The notes beneath the pieces were generated by a model. That model searched no databases and was not told the origin of the DNA. It saw only the letters and a program-made list of their open reading frames with translations. Below are positions 44,694-57,600 of a stretch of 64,000 nucleotides of DNA, one piece after another. The stretch's first letter is position 1; every line of letters starts with the position of its first letter. Source of the stretch: Gonocerus acuteangulatus (taxonomy: Eukaryota > Arthropoda > Insecta > Hemiptera > Coreidae); contig OX328124.1 of assembly GCA_946811695.1 (NCBI GenBank), positions 95,317,304 through 95,381,303 on the forward strand. The letters run 5' to 3'. The position numbers and the translations under genes are program-made.

Positions 44694-46395
44694 GCCTTTG
44701 ATGGCAATTCTCCATAATTTAAAACTTGGTATTTCGTCACGAGTGGTACTTCCATCCAAATTGATACCCAGATTCCCATCAGGGCTCTAGGTTAAAAATG
44801 GTAGGTCTTATTCAGCGAAAACAAGAAAATTCATGAAAAACATTTTAATGGCATTTCTAACCCTGCATAATGACTGCAATATCCCCTTTATCCCTCGTCA
44901 AATCAGTTTATTAGATGTTTCATTCCAATCTCCCTGGCCATCCAAATCCTTTGATAAACTCTCTATCCTCGTTCTATAATCCACAAAATACTTTATAGAA
45001 GCCTGAATCGGCGGTGGCCTAAAGACAATTTGTTTTAAAATAATATCTGCAATGCTCAAAATGTATTGTGCTAGTGGGTTATGTAATTGTACATATTCCC
45101 ACATCATGCCTCACAATGTCATTGTTCCAAAACCAGCAAAATTACTGGAAAATATGAATATCACATTGATAAAAAAAAATATCATTCTAACCAATAGAAA
45201 ACGTTTAAGCAGTACCCACCACCTAATGCTGCCAACGCATTTCCAAACAACTACGAGTGCTAAAAGTAACTCAATCTTTTAGGCTATTTTCCTTCCTACG
45301 AGAGGTCGAATGTTGGATCGGTATGTGAGTAACATAGGAAAGGGAATTACAGGCAATAAATTAAAGCAGGTGACACCCCTTCGGACGCAAAAGCACTCAA
45401 AATTTGCATTTTAATTCATCCTCCCCTTGTTCGGGCCTATAGTCTAAATTGGGCATAAAAACCCCATGTTCGCAAATACTCTGCCGCTTCCAAAACCCTT
45501 TCGACGCACTGGGGAAGTATTAAATGGAATACAACAACTTCCAATTAAATAAATCATACAAGATATACTAAGTAAATTTATTACTAAGATCGTGAAACCC
45601 AGAGAGAATCAAAGGGCAATGAGCGAATTCATTTCCCCATTTCAAACATTTTGAATTACTCCTCCGTATTTTAGGGTAATGCGTCGACTCAAATAACGGA
45701 GAGCAGTAATGTACATTATGGAACATGTTCGAAAGACAAAAAATCAAACATTTCTTCTCATGTGTCCCTGGTACAGTGACAAATGCTTCAACAACTGTGG
45801 CACTAAACAACCCACTCAGATATAGAAAATAATTTCACTAGATATAGAAAATAATTTGGAAGGGGGGGGGGGCTGGGAGCACCTAGGCAGTAGGGGTGTA
45901 TGGAAAATTTTAAATATTTTATTTTAGTGTAAAATGGTGAGTTTTAAGATCCTATGGACACCTAGTAGACCAGGATAAATGTAGAAGACATTTTTCGGTG
46001 TTATAGGCTTTTATTACATGAAATGTTCTCAGCAAAACAAAATTCCGGGGGCGGCTCCAGTCCCTCTGCCCCCCCCCTTATATACGCCCATATTCACAAC
46101 GTTTCTTTGCCGAAAAAACCTGTTTCCATATACTTATTCCCAGGCCATGAAGACATTGGCATATTTACTGAGCTTGACTTACAAGCGAAACATGATGCAT
46201 GCCCAACAGCAAGTGTTGGGCTCACCAATAACAACTATACACAAATGCTGAAAATCTCGTGTAACAGGTCAGGAGTTCAAAAGTTACAAGCACACATATA
46301 CAATATTATTGATCCAATTAATAAAATAGACGAGAAGTCGTTCGAGCGCAGTGAAACACAACCTTTTTCTCATAGAGCCACAAAGGCCAGTGGCG
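44694..46395. other. No confirmed gene; weak coding-like stretches on the minus strand
   Basis: Minus-strand frames at 44898-45107 and 45568-45810, and an open region just upstream of the first (about 45120-45250) with hydrophobic runs, have less biased composition than their flanks. They are interrupted by stops and match nothing I recognise. A TCACTAGATATAGAAAATAA duplication sits at 45835-45859. A G-tract is at 45862-45871 and a C-tract is near 46069-46077. Confidence 0.35.
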
Positions 46396-46411
46396 CAGTC
46401 CGAAGAAGAAA

Positions 46412-46443
<32 letters not shown>

Positions 46444-46787
46444 AATAAAATAAAATAAAATAAAAACAAAAAAAAAAAAATAAATAAAAAAAAAAAAAAA
46501 TAAAAAAAAAAAAAATAAATGAAAAAATAAAATAAAATCAAAATAAAAAAAAATAAAAAAAATAAAATAAAAAAAAATAAAATAAAATAAATAAAAAAAA
46601 ATAAAATAAAAACAAAATAAAAACAAAATAAAATAAAAAAAATAAAATAAAATAAATAAAAAAATAAAATAAAAACAAAATAAAAAAAAAATAAAATAAA
46701 AAAAATGAAATAAAATAAAATAAAATAAAAAAATAAAATAAAAAAAATAAAATAAAATAAAATAAAATAAATAAAAAATAAAAAAGC
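46396..46787. repeat. (AAAAT)n / A-rich microsatellite, about 390 bp
   Basis: Irregular AAAAT, AAATA and A-run units. The antisense FFLFYFILF-type frames are artefacts. Confidence 0.95.
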
Positions 46788-46982
46788 AAGTTTCGCGATT
46801 GTTACAAATTTAATTAAACAACTTTGACCAGATTCATTGCTTACTTTTTAACAATTTTGTTTTCTTCTTTTGACGTCTCAAATAAGTTGCAGTGTCCGTG
46901 GATAACCAGCATATTACCAAGGATTCAACTTATTTAGCAAAGAGAGTTAGTATAATATAAGACCTATTTACATTGTGCGTTC
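46788..46982. other. No gene seen
   Basis: AT-rich spacer. Confidence 0.5.
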
Positions 46983-47022
46983 TTAGCACTAGATTTACCA
47001 GACAAAAAACATATATTTATTA

Positions 47023-47092
<70 letters not shown>

Positions 47093-47238
47093 AACATTAA
47101 GTTCATTAAATGTATTCTCTACTTATAGCTACAAAATTTATAACATAATTTAGGAAAGAAAATGTTATATGTAGTAGGAATTTAGAATTGAAACTGCACG
47201 ACCAGTCAAAATGACTGGTCTGGTAAATCTAGTGCTAA
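46983..47238. mobile_element. MITE with perfect 21-bp TIRs
   Basis: TTAGCACTAGATTTACCAGA plus C at 46983-47003 has its exact complement at 47218-47238. Next to the right terminus lies a hairpin GACCAGTCA-AAA-TGACTGGTC (47200-47220). A TA tract (47028-47089) occupies the interior. No coding sequence; the target-site duplication is not evident. Confidence 0.88.
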
Positions 47239-47476
47239 AATTTATATTGGGAACCAAATTCAAACTGGTTTAAAATAAACTAACACCAGATTTAAATTTA
47301 TAACATAACACCAGATTTTAAATTTATAACATAATTTAGGAAAGAAAATGTTATATGTAGTAGGAATTTAGAATTGAAACTGCACGACCAGTCAAAATGA
47401 CTGGTCTGGTAAATCTAGTGCTAAAATTTATATTGGGAACCAAATTCAAACTGGTTTAAAATAAACTAACACCAGA
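47134..47476. repeat. Partial tandem duplication of the MITE right half (186-bp period)
   Basis: Sequence from AAATTTATAACATAATTT at 47134 is repeated from 47320, carrying a third TIR copy (47404-47424), the GACCAGTCA hairpin and the flanking DNA up to ACACCAGAT. The repeat junction also contains a 26-28-bp stutter (47283-47320). The two copies look identical by eye. Confidence 0.92.
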
Positions 47477-48029
47477 TAGTCCAACTCCAAACGACCAATG
47501 GGTTGCAGGATGAGTATAGCTGTTCTAGATGAAATGACATTTTCGAGATACTTTTTTCGTACTAAAAAGAACACAAACTTCCTATTTTTATTTATTTTTC
47601 GTTCTCGCAGCCTTTACACAAAGACGGAACATCAGTTTTCTAAAAATAAAAAAAAAGGACGAACACATGGCGGCGAAGCATCGAATTTATTTATAAACTT
47701 AATTGATTTTGTAGTTTTGTTCATCTTAAACTACAACCGTCGAATCGCCACAGATAAGATAATCTAAATTAAAACAAATAACAGATGCCACAAGTAAAAC
47801 CAAGCCTCACTAATACAAGACGGACACGGGACTAGGTGGGCTGCTTGCTTCAAGGTCAGGAGTACAGTACCCTAGCGAACCTTGATTCGGCCTTGAGGTC
47901 TGCAGACCAGACTGCCTAGCACAACAGCCCATTATCCAGGCCTTGTGCCAAGGTGCATCTCCCTTCGGCGGTCGGAGCATAGTTATTACAACCGTATAAA
48001 CAAATAGAGATGAATGTAATTGCCATTGA
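47477..48029. other. No confirmed gene; GC-rich segment 47815-47990
   Basis: The GC-rich segment includes a 74-codon minus-strand frame (47810-48034) and motifs such as CCCTTCGGCGGTCGGAGC. It resembles structured-RNA or rDNA-like text, but I could not match it to U1-U6, 5S or 7SL sequences from recall. Identity unknown. Confidence 0.35.
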
Positions 48030-48230
48030 GTCAAAACAAAATTTTACATCATGCCAATGATAGGTTGTAAACATTTTTTTAAAGTGCATTTAACGTAAAC
48101 AATGTTTTCTATAAGTAACGAGAATTAACAGAGGCCACAATTGAAAAAATGGCAAAGATACACATAAGCCGAGAAATAACAGAATTTTTAAACTATTTTT
48201 TTTTTAAATACAATAATACTGTTGTAGAGA
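48030..48230 (-). repeat. Dispersed repeat family F1, copy 2 (3' block)
   Basis: TTTTACATCATGCCAATGAT, AATTAACAGAGGCC, AAAAATGGCAAAGATACACA and AGAAATAACAG match 53130-53295 in order and orientation. Confidence 0.65.
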
Positions 48231-48420
48231 ATAATACTGTAGAGAATAATACTGTTGGAGGAAGGATAACGTTTAGGTGAACATGGATACGTGAAGGAAA
48301 AATAGATACTCAGATGGAGAGGGGTAAGGACTGGCGGGTCAAGACGAAATCAACTAATATCTCACATGACATGCAGAAATTGTTGAAAGATAGCAGCTAT
48401 AGAATATATGTAATAATATA

Positions 48421-48423
<3 letters not shown>

Positions 48424-48470
<47 letters not shown>
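48424..48470. repeat. (TA)n microsatellite
   Basis: Uninterrupted TA run of about 45 bases. Confidence 0.95.
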
Positions 48471-48472
<2 letters not shown>

Positions 48473-48494
48473 AAAAATTAGAGCCTTCTGCTCA

Positions 48495-48682
48495 AATTCA
48501 GGAACATAAATATGCTTTAGCTCCACCCGACAAACCTATGTAATGTACTGTATAACGTACAGCCATCTTTTTCGTACATGCCTACCCTGCCAACGCGAAC
48601 GCCAGCGGACACTTTTTTGTAACGATTTTTTGTAACATTGTTTTCCCAGTTTAGTCATCGCTAAAGCATATTTATGCTAATA
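48495..48682 (-). mobile_element. MITE, third family, copy B
   Basis: CATAAATATGCTTTAG (48505-48520) and its exact complement CTAAAGCATATTTATG (48661-48676) form 16-bp TIRs. The interior matches 14744-14924 in reverse orientation. Confidence 0.85.
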
Positions 48683-49448
48683 TTTTTCCATCTAGATGAA
48701 ACCCGTACAATATCTTTTGACAACAGCAGAATCATCAGCAGCGTTATTACAGACAATTTCAAACCTCTGTTTCTGAGGATTAAGAAATCAATTAGATTTT
48801 GATGAAAATGGGAATTAATTAGGACATGCGTAAACGCTTTAAAGAAGTGAAATCGCCTTAGGTACGAAACAATAACGAATGAATAAATGAAATATTGGAT
48901 TTCGGTTCTTGAATAATACGATATTGATATATGAACAACGTCCTCAGAAAAACAGACACTTGTAACCAAGAGCAAACCTATTTGCCCTATATATATATAT
49001 ATATATATATAGGGTTACCCCCAAAATAGCTTTGTCATATACAACATGCCTGTTGAAAACATCATGGCTATTGATAATATTGAGAAGAAGGTAGCTAATT
49101 TGCTCAAAAGAATGTTTATGGTAGAGGCTAGACCGTCTCCGTGCTATATTTATCTACCAAGGGCGAACAGGGCGGCCTGCAGTCTGAAAATTACTAGATC
49201 TGGCTAGGTTGGGATATCACAAAGAACAGCAGTGTACAAGCAAAAGTGCGACTCACAAGAACTGCATTTCAGAAAGTATATACTGGGTTCCTACCGAGTT
49301 TTAAAAATGGAATTCGCTGACTAATCTGAGTAATCGAGAAATTTGGTGTTAGGGTGTACATAATAAAAAATTAAATAAATTGGTTTAGATGATCCCATGA
49401 GTTAATAAACATGCACTAACTTAACATGGTAGCTTACAGAAGTTAAAA
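48683..49448. other. No gene seen
   Basis: Short TA tract at 48990-49012. A weak F3-like block (AGTGCGACTCACAAGAACTG) lies at 49251-49275. Confidence 0.45.
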
Positions 49449-49472
49449 ATATATATGTATATAAATAAATAA

Positions 49473-49540
<68 letters not shown>
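49449..49540. repeat. (TA)n microsatellite
   Basis: About 90 bases of TA with AAATA and CATA interruptions at the left. Confidence 0.95.
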
Positions 49541-49541
<1 letters not shown>

Positions 49542-51227
49542 AAATTACAAAAACCTAATTGAGCATGCTAACTAAACTTGCGATTCATAATGACATGGTT
49601 ATGAAGTTAATATTTTTAATTCTAATAGACAAGCAAATATTATTAGCAATTGGAATATTCTAACTTAGTAGCTAGTTAAAATATTCAATTTTATTTTGAA
49701 TATTGTTGAAAGATGAAAAGACTTGCTTAGTAGAAAATATATTTAGGCATTAGAATGTATGCAGACGTCCATCCTCGCCTCCTAGCCATTATATTTATGT
49801 GCAGATCTATTTGCGGGTCTTTTAAAATATCGACACGAGGCCGCGCTAATTATCTCTCTTTTACCGAATCATGTTTTATCGACATTTTGGCTTAATGAGA
49901 TACATCAAAGGACCTTTAGGGAACAAAATAGATAGTAACCCGAGGTTATAACAAAAAAAAAAAAAAAAAAGAATTGCCAGAAAAACGCCACAGAAGAAAA
50001 TTAAAGATATTTTTTAAACTATGATAAGCCTCAAACTAATATATTTTCATGAGTATTTCTTTGCTAAAATCACTCAAAACAAACTATTTTCTTTTGCGGA
50101 TGCTTATTCGTTATCATTATGAACACAGTAAAGTGTGATAAGTCTTTCTCATTAGAGTAGGGCTTGGAAAAAGGTTTATGCCTTCCTATTGAATCTGAGC
50201 CAAAGGAAATAGGGGTCAAATTTGACTCAATTTTCAAATATTAAACTATATGTTCACTAGAAGTAAAGCATACATTTCATACATCTATCCTTACACGGGT
50301 AACTTCAAGTAACTTATAGCTACAAGAAACTATTTATGGCAGAGTCATATTATTCCTTTAAATCCTAGGAAGCGGAGGATGCAGTAATTTGATGATATAT
50401 ATTCCATTTCGAGAAACATAGCCATGAATTACAATAGGTAGTCTACCCACCTGTTGCTATCCTGGCAGGATTTGCCCCAGCACCCTTAAAAGGACTTTAG
50501 AACAACTAATTTCAAAGCAGGTCTTCTTCGCTAACAGGATGAGAATTATTGAACGGATGAAAGCAGAATATGAAATAGTAATTTTTGGTTTTAACTCGTA
50601 TAGGTCATTCTCTACTGATTCTAGTATTACTCATGGAAATCTAATGGCTAACCACGACGTAACAAAAGTTAGTACAATGAACTGCTAAATAAGACATACA
50701 CAAATAAAAAACGATTGCACACACCTAGTGACCTCATAATATTTTAGACCAGTGACACATACCATTTTGTTTACAGGGGCACAAACACGTGACAGTCATG
50801 GAGTCCGCAATAAGAAGAAATTAGAGAATCATTTCTTAGGGTTTCCCGGTAGTTAAAAATTGAATTAAACAAATATGAACGGATCCATTTTATTCAGTTT
50901 ACTTAAAAAAATGTTTTGTCATTTCCTGACGTTTCAAGCAAGGTGAAGTGTCGTTGGTGCACACAAAGGCACGGTAGTGTTCTATAGAACCTATTTACTC
51001 AGCGAGCTTTCAATATTTCTAATAGGACTTCTACATTCGAAATGGTTTAGAGTAAAGCCAGATTTTGTCTTCTACTGTAGATTTCAAGGGTTGGATTCGG
51101 GATCCCAGACCGTCCCTATGCCCTCCCAACCTTTCATTAATTTATTATTGTGTACCTGAAAAGGGTAAAATCAAGAGCCTGGTCGTAGTACTGACCACAC
51201 TATCACCCTAGTGAATAGTCTGGACCG
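49541..51227. other. No gene seen
   Basis: AT-rich with an A18 run near 49952-49969. No supported gene. Confidence 0.5.
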
Positions 51228-51515
51228 TATGGTCCAGAATCAGATACCTCGACAGTATCTACCCCTCTGGACGGTCGTGCCCTGTTAAATGACTGATTTA
51301 AAACAACATCGGCCAACCGCAAACGCTCAGCGAGTCGCAGGTACAGTATTCCTTCTTTGGACCGATAGTAGCAGTAAATTAATTGTGGTAAAAATTATAT
51401 TTTTGCCGATTGTGGACACTAAATTTAAACACTTACACTCTAGTGTAAGCCATATATATCATAATATTTGACACATATACAGCTTGTTTTTAATAACTCT
51501 TTTATTTTTCTTTAA
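51228..51515. repeat. Dispersed repeat family F5, copy 1
   Basis: A block of about 285 bp beginning TATGGTCCAGAATCAGATAC recurs in the same orientation at 62335-62615. Shared blocks include CAGTATCTACCCCTCTGGAC, CCAACCGCAAACGCTC, CCGATTGTGGACACTAAATT and ATATATCATAATATTTGACA. Non-coding as it stands. Confidence 0.9.
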
Positions 51516-53007
51516 GTATCCATTTTCTATTCTTTTTATTTAAATTTATTTTTTGATTACTATTTTTTTCGAAAATTATATTTATATTTTTTATAAATAA
51601 CTATTGTAATTTATTTATTTCAAATAATTATTTTGTTTGAAAAAATAAATTTCCATAGAAACCTCTAAAATTGCATAATGACTTTAAAGCTGTCCAGTGA
51701 TATAAATATAAAATAATATGTAATAGGAAGATTGTTTTCTGATATAATGAGTTCGTTTTTAAGCAAAAATAAATTTTCATGAGTAACTTTATCTTTGGGG
51801 CATACATCGTGGACATACTGTTAATTTTAAATGCATATAAAATATAGTTGGAAATAGTGTGGTGACACATTGTTTGAGGAGCATAGGAAGTCATAAAAGT
51901 GAACCCTCCTTTCGGAGACCTGCCCGATGACTGAGGGTTTCTAGATGGAATTTCACACCTAACTACACAGGTCGGCTATGACTAATACTCGAAAATGATT
52001 GGTCACTATATAAAACCAAAAAGACATTACATCATAAACACGTCCAGAAAATTTCATGTTTCAAAAACCATAGATTACGAAATAATGGTGGTTGAAATAT
52101 ATATATAATATATATATGGAAATATTTTCTACATGTTGAAATTCATCAACACTAAGACGTTTAAATTTTGGTATTTTTTTTTTCTTAGCTGAATCCCAAC
52201 CATCCTTCGAGTTCTTATATTGTAAAATAGTTAGGAAAACATCAATGTGTTTATTAATTGATTTGAAGTGACGACCAAATCGACCACAGCGTGTGAAGAA
52301 CAAGTAAACAGAAAGAGTTAATGAAAAACAAACCGTCACTTCATAAGAGCACTGCAAACATGGCGGAAGAACACACGAAGAGAGAGAGAGAGAAAACCTA
52401 ACTTTAATTTGGTTTTCGTAATTAAAGTTTGTTCAAGAGAAAAGGCTCTGGTCTTAACAGTGAATACAGCTAAATTGTTTCAGGGAGGTTGCATTAAAAT
52501 TCTATTCCATAGCAGAGATAAATCTTCATAAGATTGTATGCAACTCCTGTACAACATCAATATTATATCGGCGAAAGTTATAGCTATCTTGCCTTTCTGC
52601 TTTATAAATTAATTATAATTTAATTAATTAAATTACATTAATTATATACTTTATATCGCAATTTTCTTTCATATATTCTATGTGTAGACCATTAAAAATT
52701 AAGTGGAGATCTTCTTTTTAGGCTACGAAACTATTAAAGCCCGTAATAATGGATTTATCCCTCTTGTACAAGTCTCCAGATACGTTTTTCCAATCAATTA
52801 TTATAGGATTATTTGTAATATCTTTAAATATAAATTTATGATTCCTTTAAAATTGTTTGTCATTTCGGTGAACTTTTATTTCCGTGCTCATGCTTTCTGA
52901 ATGTGTGTAGGCACTTTTCAAAACGTCATAAATAGATATAAGTTTCCTATTTTATCAAGGTTAAGAATAACAAAACAACACTCTCTATTTTCACATTGGT
53001 ATAAGAG
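51516..53007. other. No gene seen
   Basis: AT-rich. A short F1-type tail (TTCTTAGCTGAATCCCAACC) is at 52180-52202. Confidence 0.45.
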
Positions 53008-53345
53008 AAACGTCGGATTTTAAGAAAAATCTATATTTCGAACGTTTCTGCACGCTCTTTGGCAGCCTTCTTTAGCAAGAAAAAAAATATACACAATTAC
53101 AACCGGGAATAATGAAGACAATAAGCAATATTTTACATCATGACAATAGTTTATAAAAACATTTGTCAAGTAATACAAAACTTAGTTGAGCGTAAGTAAA
53201 AAAAAATAACAGAGACCCAAATTTTTAAAAAATGTCAAAGAAAGATAAGTATCAGGACAATAGCACAGAAATACATAAGCACAGAAATAACAGTAATTGT
53301 TTTTTTTTTTTTTGTTTTTTTTTTTTATAAACTTATTTTTAATAA
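53008..53345 (-). repeat. Dispersed repeat family F1, copy 3 (most complete)
   Basis: On the minus strand the 5' to 3' order runs from a T/A-rich end through CTCTGTTATT, TGTCATGATGTAAAATATTG, TTGTAATTGTGTATAT, AAAGAAGGCTGCCAAAGAGC, GTGCAGAAACGTTCG and AAAATCCGACGTTTCTC. The other F1 copies align to subsets of this. Non-coding; class unknown, with a Penelope-like or retrozyme-like origin only a guess. Confidence 0.65.
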
Positions 53346-53664
53346 AATGAAAATACTGTAATAATAAGTCGGTTTATTGTATAATTTGTTTTCAAAAATT
53401 CTACACAAGAATGTGTTTGTTCAAAAAATTTTCGTAGATATTTATATTTTCTGGATTTATCATTTTCATTATTTGTGTTGTGTTCATTTTCTTGGTTATC
53501 ACGTTCATATGGTTTCATGACACCTGAACACATCGGACTAGACTAAACCTATTTTACATCGCCCTCTGCTGAAAAGTATCGAAATAATGCACTTCGCCAA
53601 AGATGCGGTGCGATAAATAAATATAATAGTATTTTCTGGTTGGTAATCATTTCTTAAATATAAA
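53346..53664. other. No gene seen
   Basis: AT-rich sequence flanking the BEL/Pao insertion. Confidence 0.5.
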
Positions 53665-53669
53665 GTCTG

Positions 53670-54291
53670 TGTTTACGATTGTGGTCACTCTACCATTTTT
53701 TATATGGTTTAGAGTAGACCACTGGTGGTGAAGGACTGCAGAGATTTGTACATAGGTTGAATTGAAAATCAGGATTTATTCCAGAAATTATAATTAAATG
53801 GATGTGGGGGGTGTAGGCCGAAACAGGAACATATTTATTGTTATTGGGTTAGTTAAATTTTGGATTATGATAAATGATGAGTGCTGCCGATGGTTGAACT
53901 GTTGAATGGTTTTGCTGGATCTTCATAAATGATAAATTAAGAGAGGTACCTGGTGTCTTGAAGATTATGTGTTTAAGCATAATGTATAAGCCCTGTAATG
54001 TGCTGCATTTTCTTCTTGCTTCTCCAAATCATGGTGGGCTGGCTAACACCATTTCCTGCTCCCTTCGCTCGGCCTGGGTGGCTTAGATGTTTACTCCTCC
54101 ATAATTGGTGTATAAAACTTGGGGAGAGAAAAACTTGGATGCTCCATACTCGCTGCTTTGTCGAGGCGACTATATCTTCCCAACTTGTCTTTGCGTGCAG
54201 TTCGTACTGCCGCGGGCAAGTAGTTCCCGGGCACACCGCTAGGTGGCAGCACCTCACGGGGTATGTTTCGTTGAGCGGAGTTAAGCGAACA
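53670..54291 (-). repeat. BEL/Pao 3' LTR
   Basis: It is 622 bp, starts TGTTTACG and ends GCGAACA on the plus strand, and I see no difference from the copy at 60938-61559. On the coding strand it contains AATAAA-type polyadenylation candidates. Near its 3' (U5-side) end lies an imperfect inverted repeat, GTGGTCACTCTACCAT against ATGGTTTAGAGTAGACCAC (53680-53720). The 94-codon frame inside it occurs in both LTRs and is not a gene. Confidence 0.97.
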
Positions 54292-54310
54292 AACCGCCCA
54301 CCTAAATTAG
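54292..54310 (-). other. Candidate polypurine tract
   Basis: Adjacent to the 3' LTR the minus strand reads AGGTGGGCGGTT immediately before the LTR's TGTTCGC, which suits plus-strand priming. The purine run is short and interrupted. Confidence 0.55.
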
Positions 54311-54600
54311 TTTAAGCTAATTTACAATACAAAAGAAAAATACAAAATAATACCATGGTACATGCAAGTTTGTTGATAAATAGTTCAACCTACAAATACA
54401 GTTTCACGGAGGTGAGAAAAGTATGTAAACAAAAATACAATAATGAGAATAAAAACTTCTAATATGTGGCATTAAATAGGTGTACCAAATACAAATTGAA
54501 ACTACTTCCAAAGAAAACAAAAATGTTTAAAATAAGTTCAAAGTAAACAAATTCCATAATGAAGAAGAATAACAAAAACAAAAGAGCCAAACTTGGATAT

Positions 54601-57600
54601 TCAACTAGCTGAACGATCTTCCGTTTCAGCGAGAAATAAAGGAACAAGGGACGTAACTGCCCTAGTTAACGTCTTGCCGGAGGGGGTTAAGACATCCACA
54701 ACGCGTATGATTCCGTCGCGACCAGGGTAGGTGAATGTGACTCTTCCTACGGGCCATTGTCCTAGAAGTGGTCTTCTTTCCACAAGGATCACTAGGTCTC
54801 CTGCTTTAATACTGGGTTGATTCTTTCTCCACTTGGTTCGAGAATGAAGATGATGGAGATATTCCTTTCGCCATCTTGTCCATATGGAGGTAATTTGAGC
54901 TTTTATCGCTTTCCATCGGGGAGGATGAACGTGAGTCGGCTTATCCTCTGTTGAACAGTCTGGTAGGGAACCAAGAGGAGCGCCAATCAAAAAATGTCCG
55001 GGGGTTAGGAACTCGAAATTCTGCGCGTCCTCAGTTAGAGCGCATAATGGACGGGAGTTGAGCAAAAATTCTACTTTAGCGAGGGCGGTCGTCAATTCCT
55101 CGAATGTAAGCTGCTGTTTTCCAATTGAGCTCGCAAGGAGACCCTTAACACTCTTTACACCGGCCTCCCAGAGGCCACCAAAGTGGGGTGCACGTGGCGG
55201 GATAAATTTCCAATTGATGCCGCGGGGAGAAATGGTTTTGGTGACTTCAGGCGCGATGCTCTGCTGGAACGCATAAATATCCTTCAGAAATCTTGATGCC
55301 CCTATGAAGTTTGTCCCGTGGTCCGACCAGATCGTATTTGGGACGCCTCTTCTCGAGATAAAGCGCTCTAGTGCATCAAGAAAAGCTGAGGTAGAGAGAG
55401 AGGACACAAGTTCTAGGTGGAGAGCTTTAGAAGCAAAACACACAAAGAGGCATAGATACGCCTTGCCTAACGATGCTTTCCTCCTTTGGGACTCTTTGAT
55501 GAGAAACGGACCAGCGTAGTCTACACCGACCTCGATAAAGGATCTGAACTGAGAGAACCTCTCTTTGGGAAGGGAAGACATCAGAGGCGCTAAGGGTTTT
55601 GCCCTCAACAACCGGCAATGTACGCAGTTGAGGATGCGGCCTCTAATCAGCTTCATTGCTTTTGGGATCCAGAATCTTCCTCTCAAAAGCGCTAACGTCA
55701 AGGAGGTTCCAGCATGGTAGTGTGTCCGGTGAATATGATCAACAAGGAGACGTGTGAAGTGCGATGTCTTAGGCAGAAGGATCGGGTGCTTACTTGAAAA
55801 CTCTAGGGGTGAGTTTTTCAACCTTCCGCCCACCCTGAGGATCCCCTGTTCGTCAAAGAAAGGACAGAGTTGGGCATAGTCTTTCGGGACTATCGGGTTG
55901 TTTCTGAAGAACTGTTGTGGGAGTCGGGAGCGTTGTACGACTCGTGCACATCTTAACTCTGCTTCTCTGTATTCTTCAGCGGATATGACGTCTGAACGAG
56001 GTTTGGATTTTCTCGAAGTGAGTCGGAGTATTCTGGCTGTGGTCCTTATCAACGTGTCGTATGAGGAGAATCGTGAGAGCCAGTCATCATCATGATTCTC
56101 GTCCGTGCGAGCGGCAGAAAGCAAGTTGACAGTTTTCTGCTCTTCATTTGACTCCAACCAGTCTGAGTGTGCTCGAAGCAAAGGAGGGCCATTCCACCAC
56201 AAATTTGACTCCTTGAGGGTGCGAGGAGAGCAGCCACGTGATGCCAGATCCGCAGGGTTGTCTTGTGAGGAAACGTGATGCCAACGATGAGCAGGAACCA
56301 CGTTCGTGATCTGTGAGACTCTGTTGGCTTCGAAAACCTTGAGCTCGTGAACCGGAGTTTGGAGCCAACCGAGGACTACTTGAGAGTCGGAGAAGCAAGT
56401 CACACTGATGGCAATAGACTGCGGGACTGAGGATACGAGACGAGACAAAAGAGCAGCTCCGCAGAGTTCAAGACGAGGGATAGAAGTAAACTTTAAAGGA
56501 GCCACTTTGGTTTTGCCTTTGACAAGCGAGACCTTGACTTCGCCATCTGAGCTCATGGAGTGCAAGTACAAGGCAGCGCTGTACCCTTTTGATGATGCAT
56601 CACAGAAGCCAACCAAGCGGCGAACAGCTAGGGGTTCAGTGATGTGTCGTGGAATCGAGATAGAAGACAGGACTGGCCAATCGGTTGTAAGTTCCATCCA
56701 GGCAGCTTGGAGATCGTGTGGGAGTTCTTCGTCCCAGTCGGTCTTCGCTTTCCAGACCTCTTGGAGCAATGACTTGGCGATGAAGACTACAGGAGCAAGC
56801 AGTCCAAGTGGGTCAAAGATACGCGATATTGACGACAGCATGTGCCGTTTCGTGACCGGACAAGGATGAGGGGGTTTGACCGAATAGGAAAAGGAATCAT
56901 TAGATGAACGCCAAAGTAGACCTAATATTTTGGTGGAGTCGTCGATTCTGATGGCTACAGATTCGCTGTGTTGTTCTTTGGCAGGAAGAAGCATCGGTTC
57001 GGTCGAGGCCCACTTGCTTAGGGTAAATCCGCCTTTTGCGAATAAACAGCGTAACTGGTTTTGAAGTAGAAGAGCTTCTTCTAAGGTGTCAGCTCCGCTG
57101 CACAGGTCGTCAACGTAGCAGTTCTCTAAAACGCGACTTGCGGCTAAGGGGAATTCTGACCCATGGATTTCTACAAGTCGCCTTACGGTTTGAAGAGCTT
57201 GATATGCGCTTGACTTAAGCCCATATGTTACGGTATTGAGCTCCATTATCTGAATTGCCTTGTTGGGTGAATCGCGCCACAGGATGTGCTGGAATTTTCT
57301 GTCTTCTTCGTGAACGACAACTTGGCGATACATCTTAACCATGTCGGCACATAGAGGAATGGCATAGAGGCGAAAACGGATCAGAATGTTGCACAAATCT
57401 TCTTGTAGCTTGGGTCCCGATAGGAGTGCGTCATTGAGACTGTAACCTGATGACGAAGGGCATGAAGCATCGAAAACTACCCTCAGCTTCATGTCGCCGT
57501 GGGGGCCCTCCTGCCAAACGCCATGGTGAGGGATGAGATACGAGGACTTAGTTGTTGCAGGAGACATGTGTCCGAGGTCCCTGTATTCCTGCATGAATTC

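Noticed and set aside
46284..46789. Three antisense frames rich in Phe, Leu and Tyr
   Set aside because: They are produced by the (AAAAT)n tract.
48661..48975. 104-codon minus-strand frame
   Set aside because: It overlaps a MITE end and shows no recognisable motif; chance is likely in AT-rich DNA.
53973..54315. 94- and 105-codon frames, with identical partners at 61241-61565
   Set aside because: They lie inside the two LTRs of the BEL/Pao element; their duplication is LTR duplication, not a gene family.
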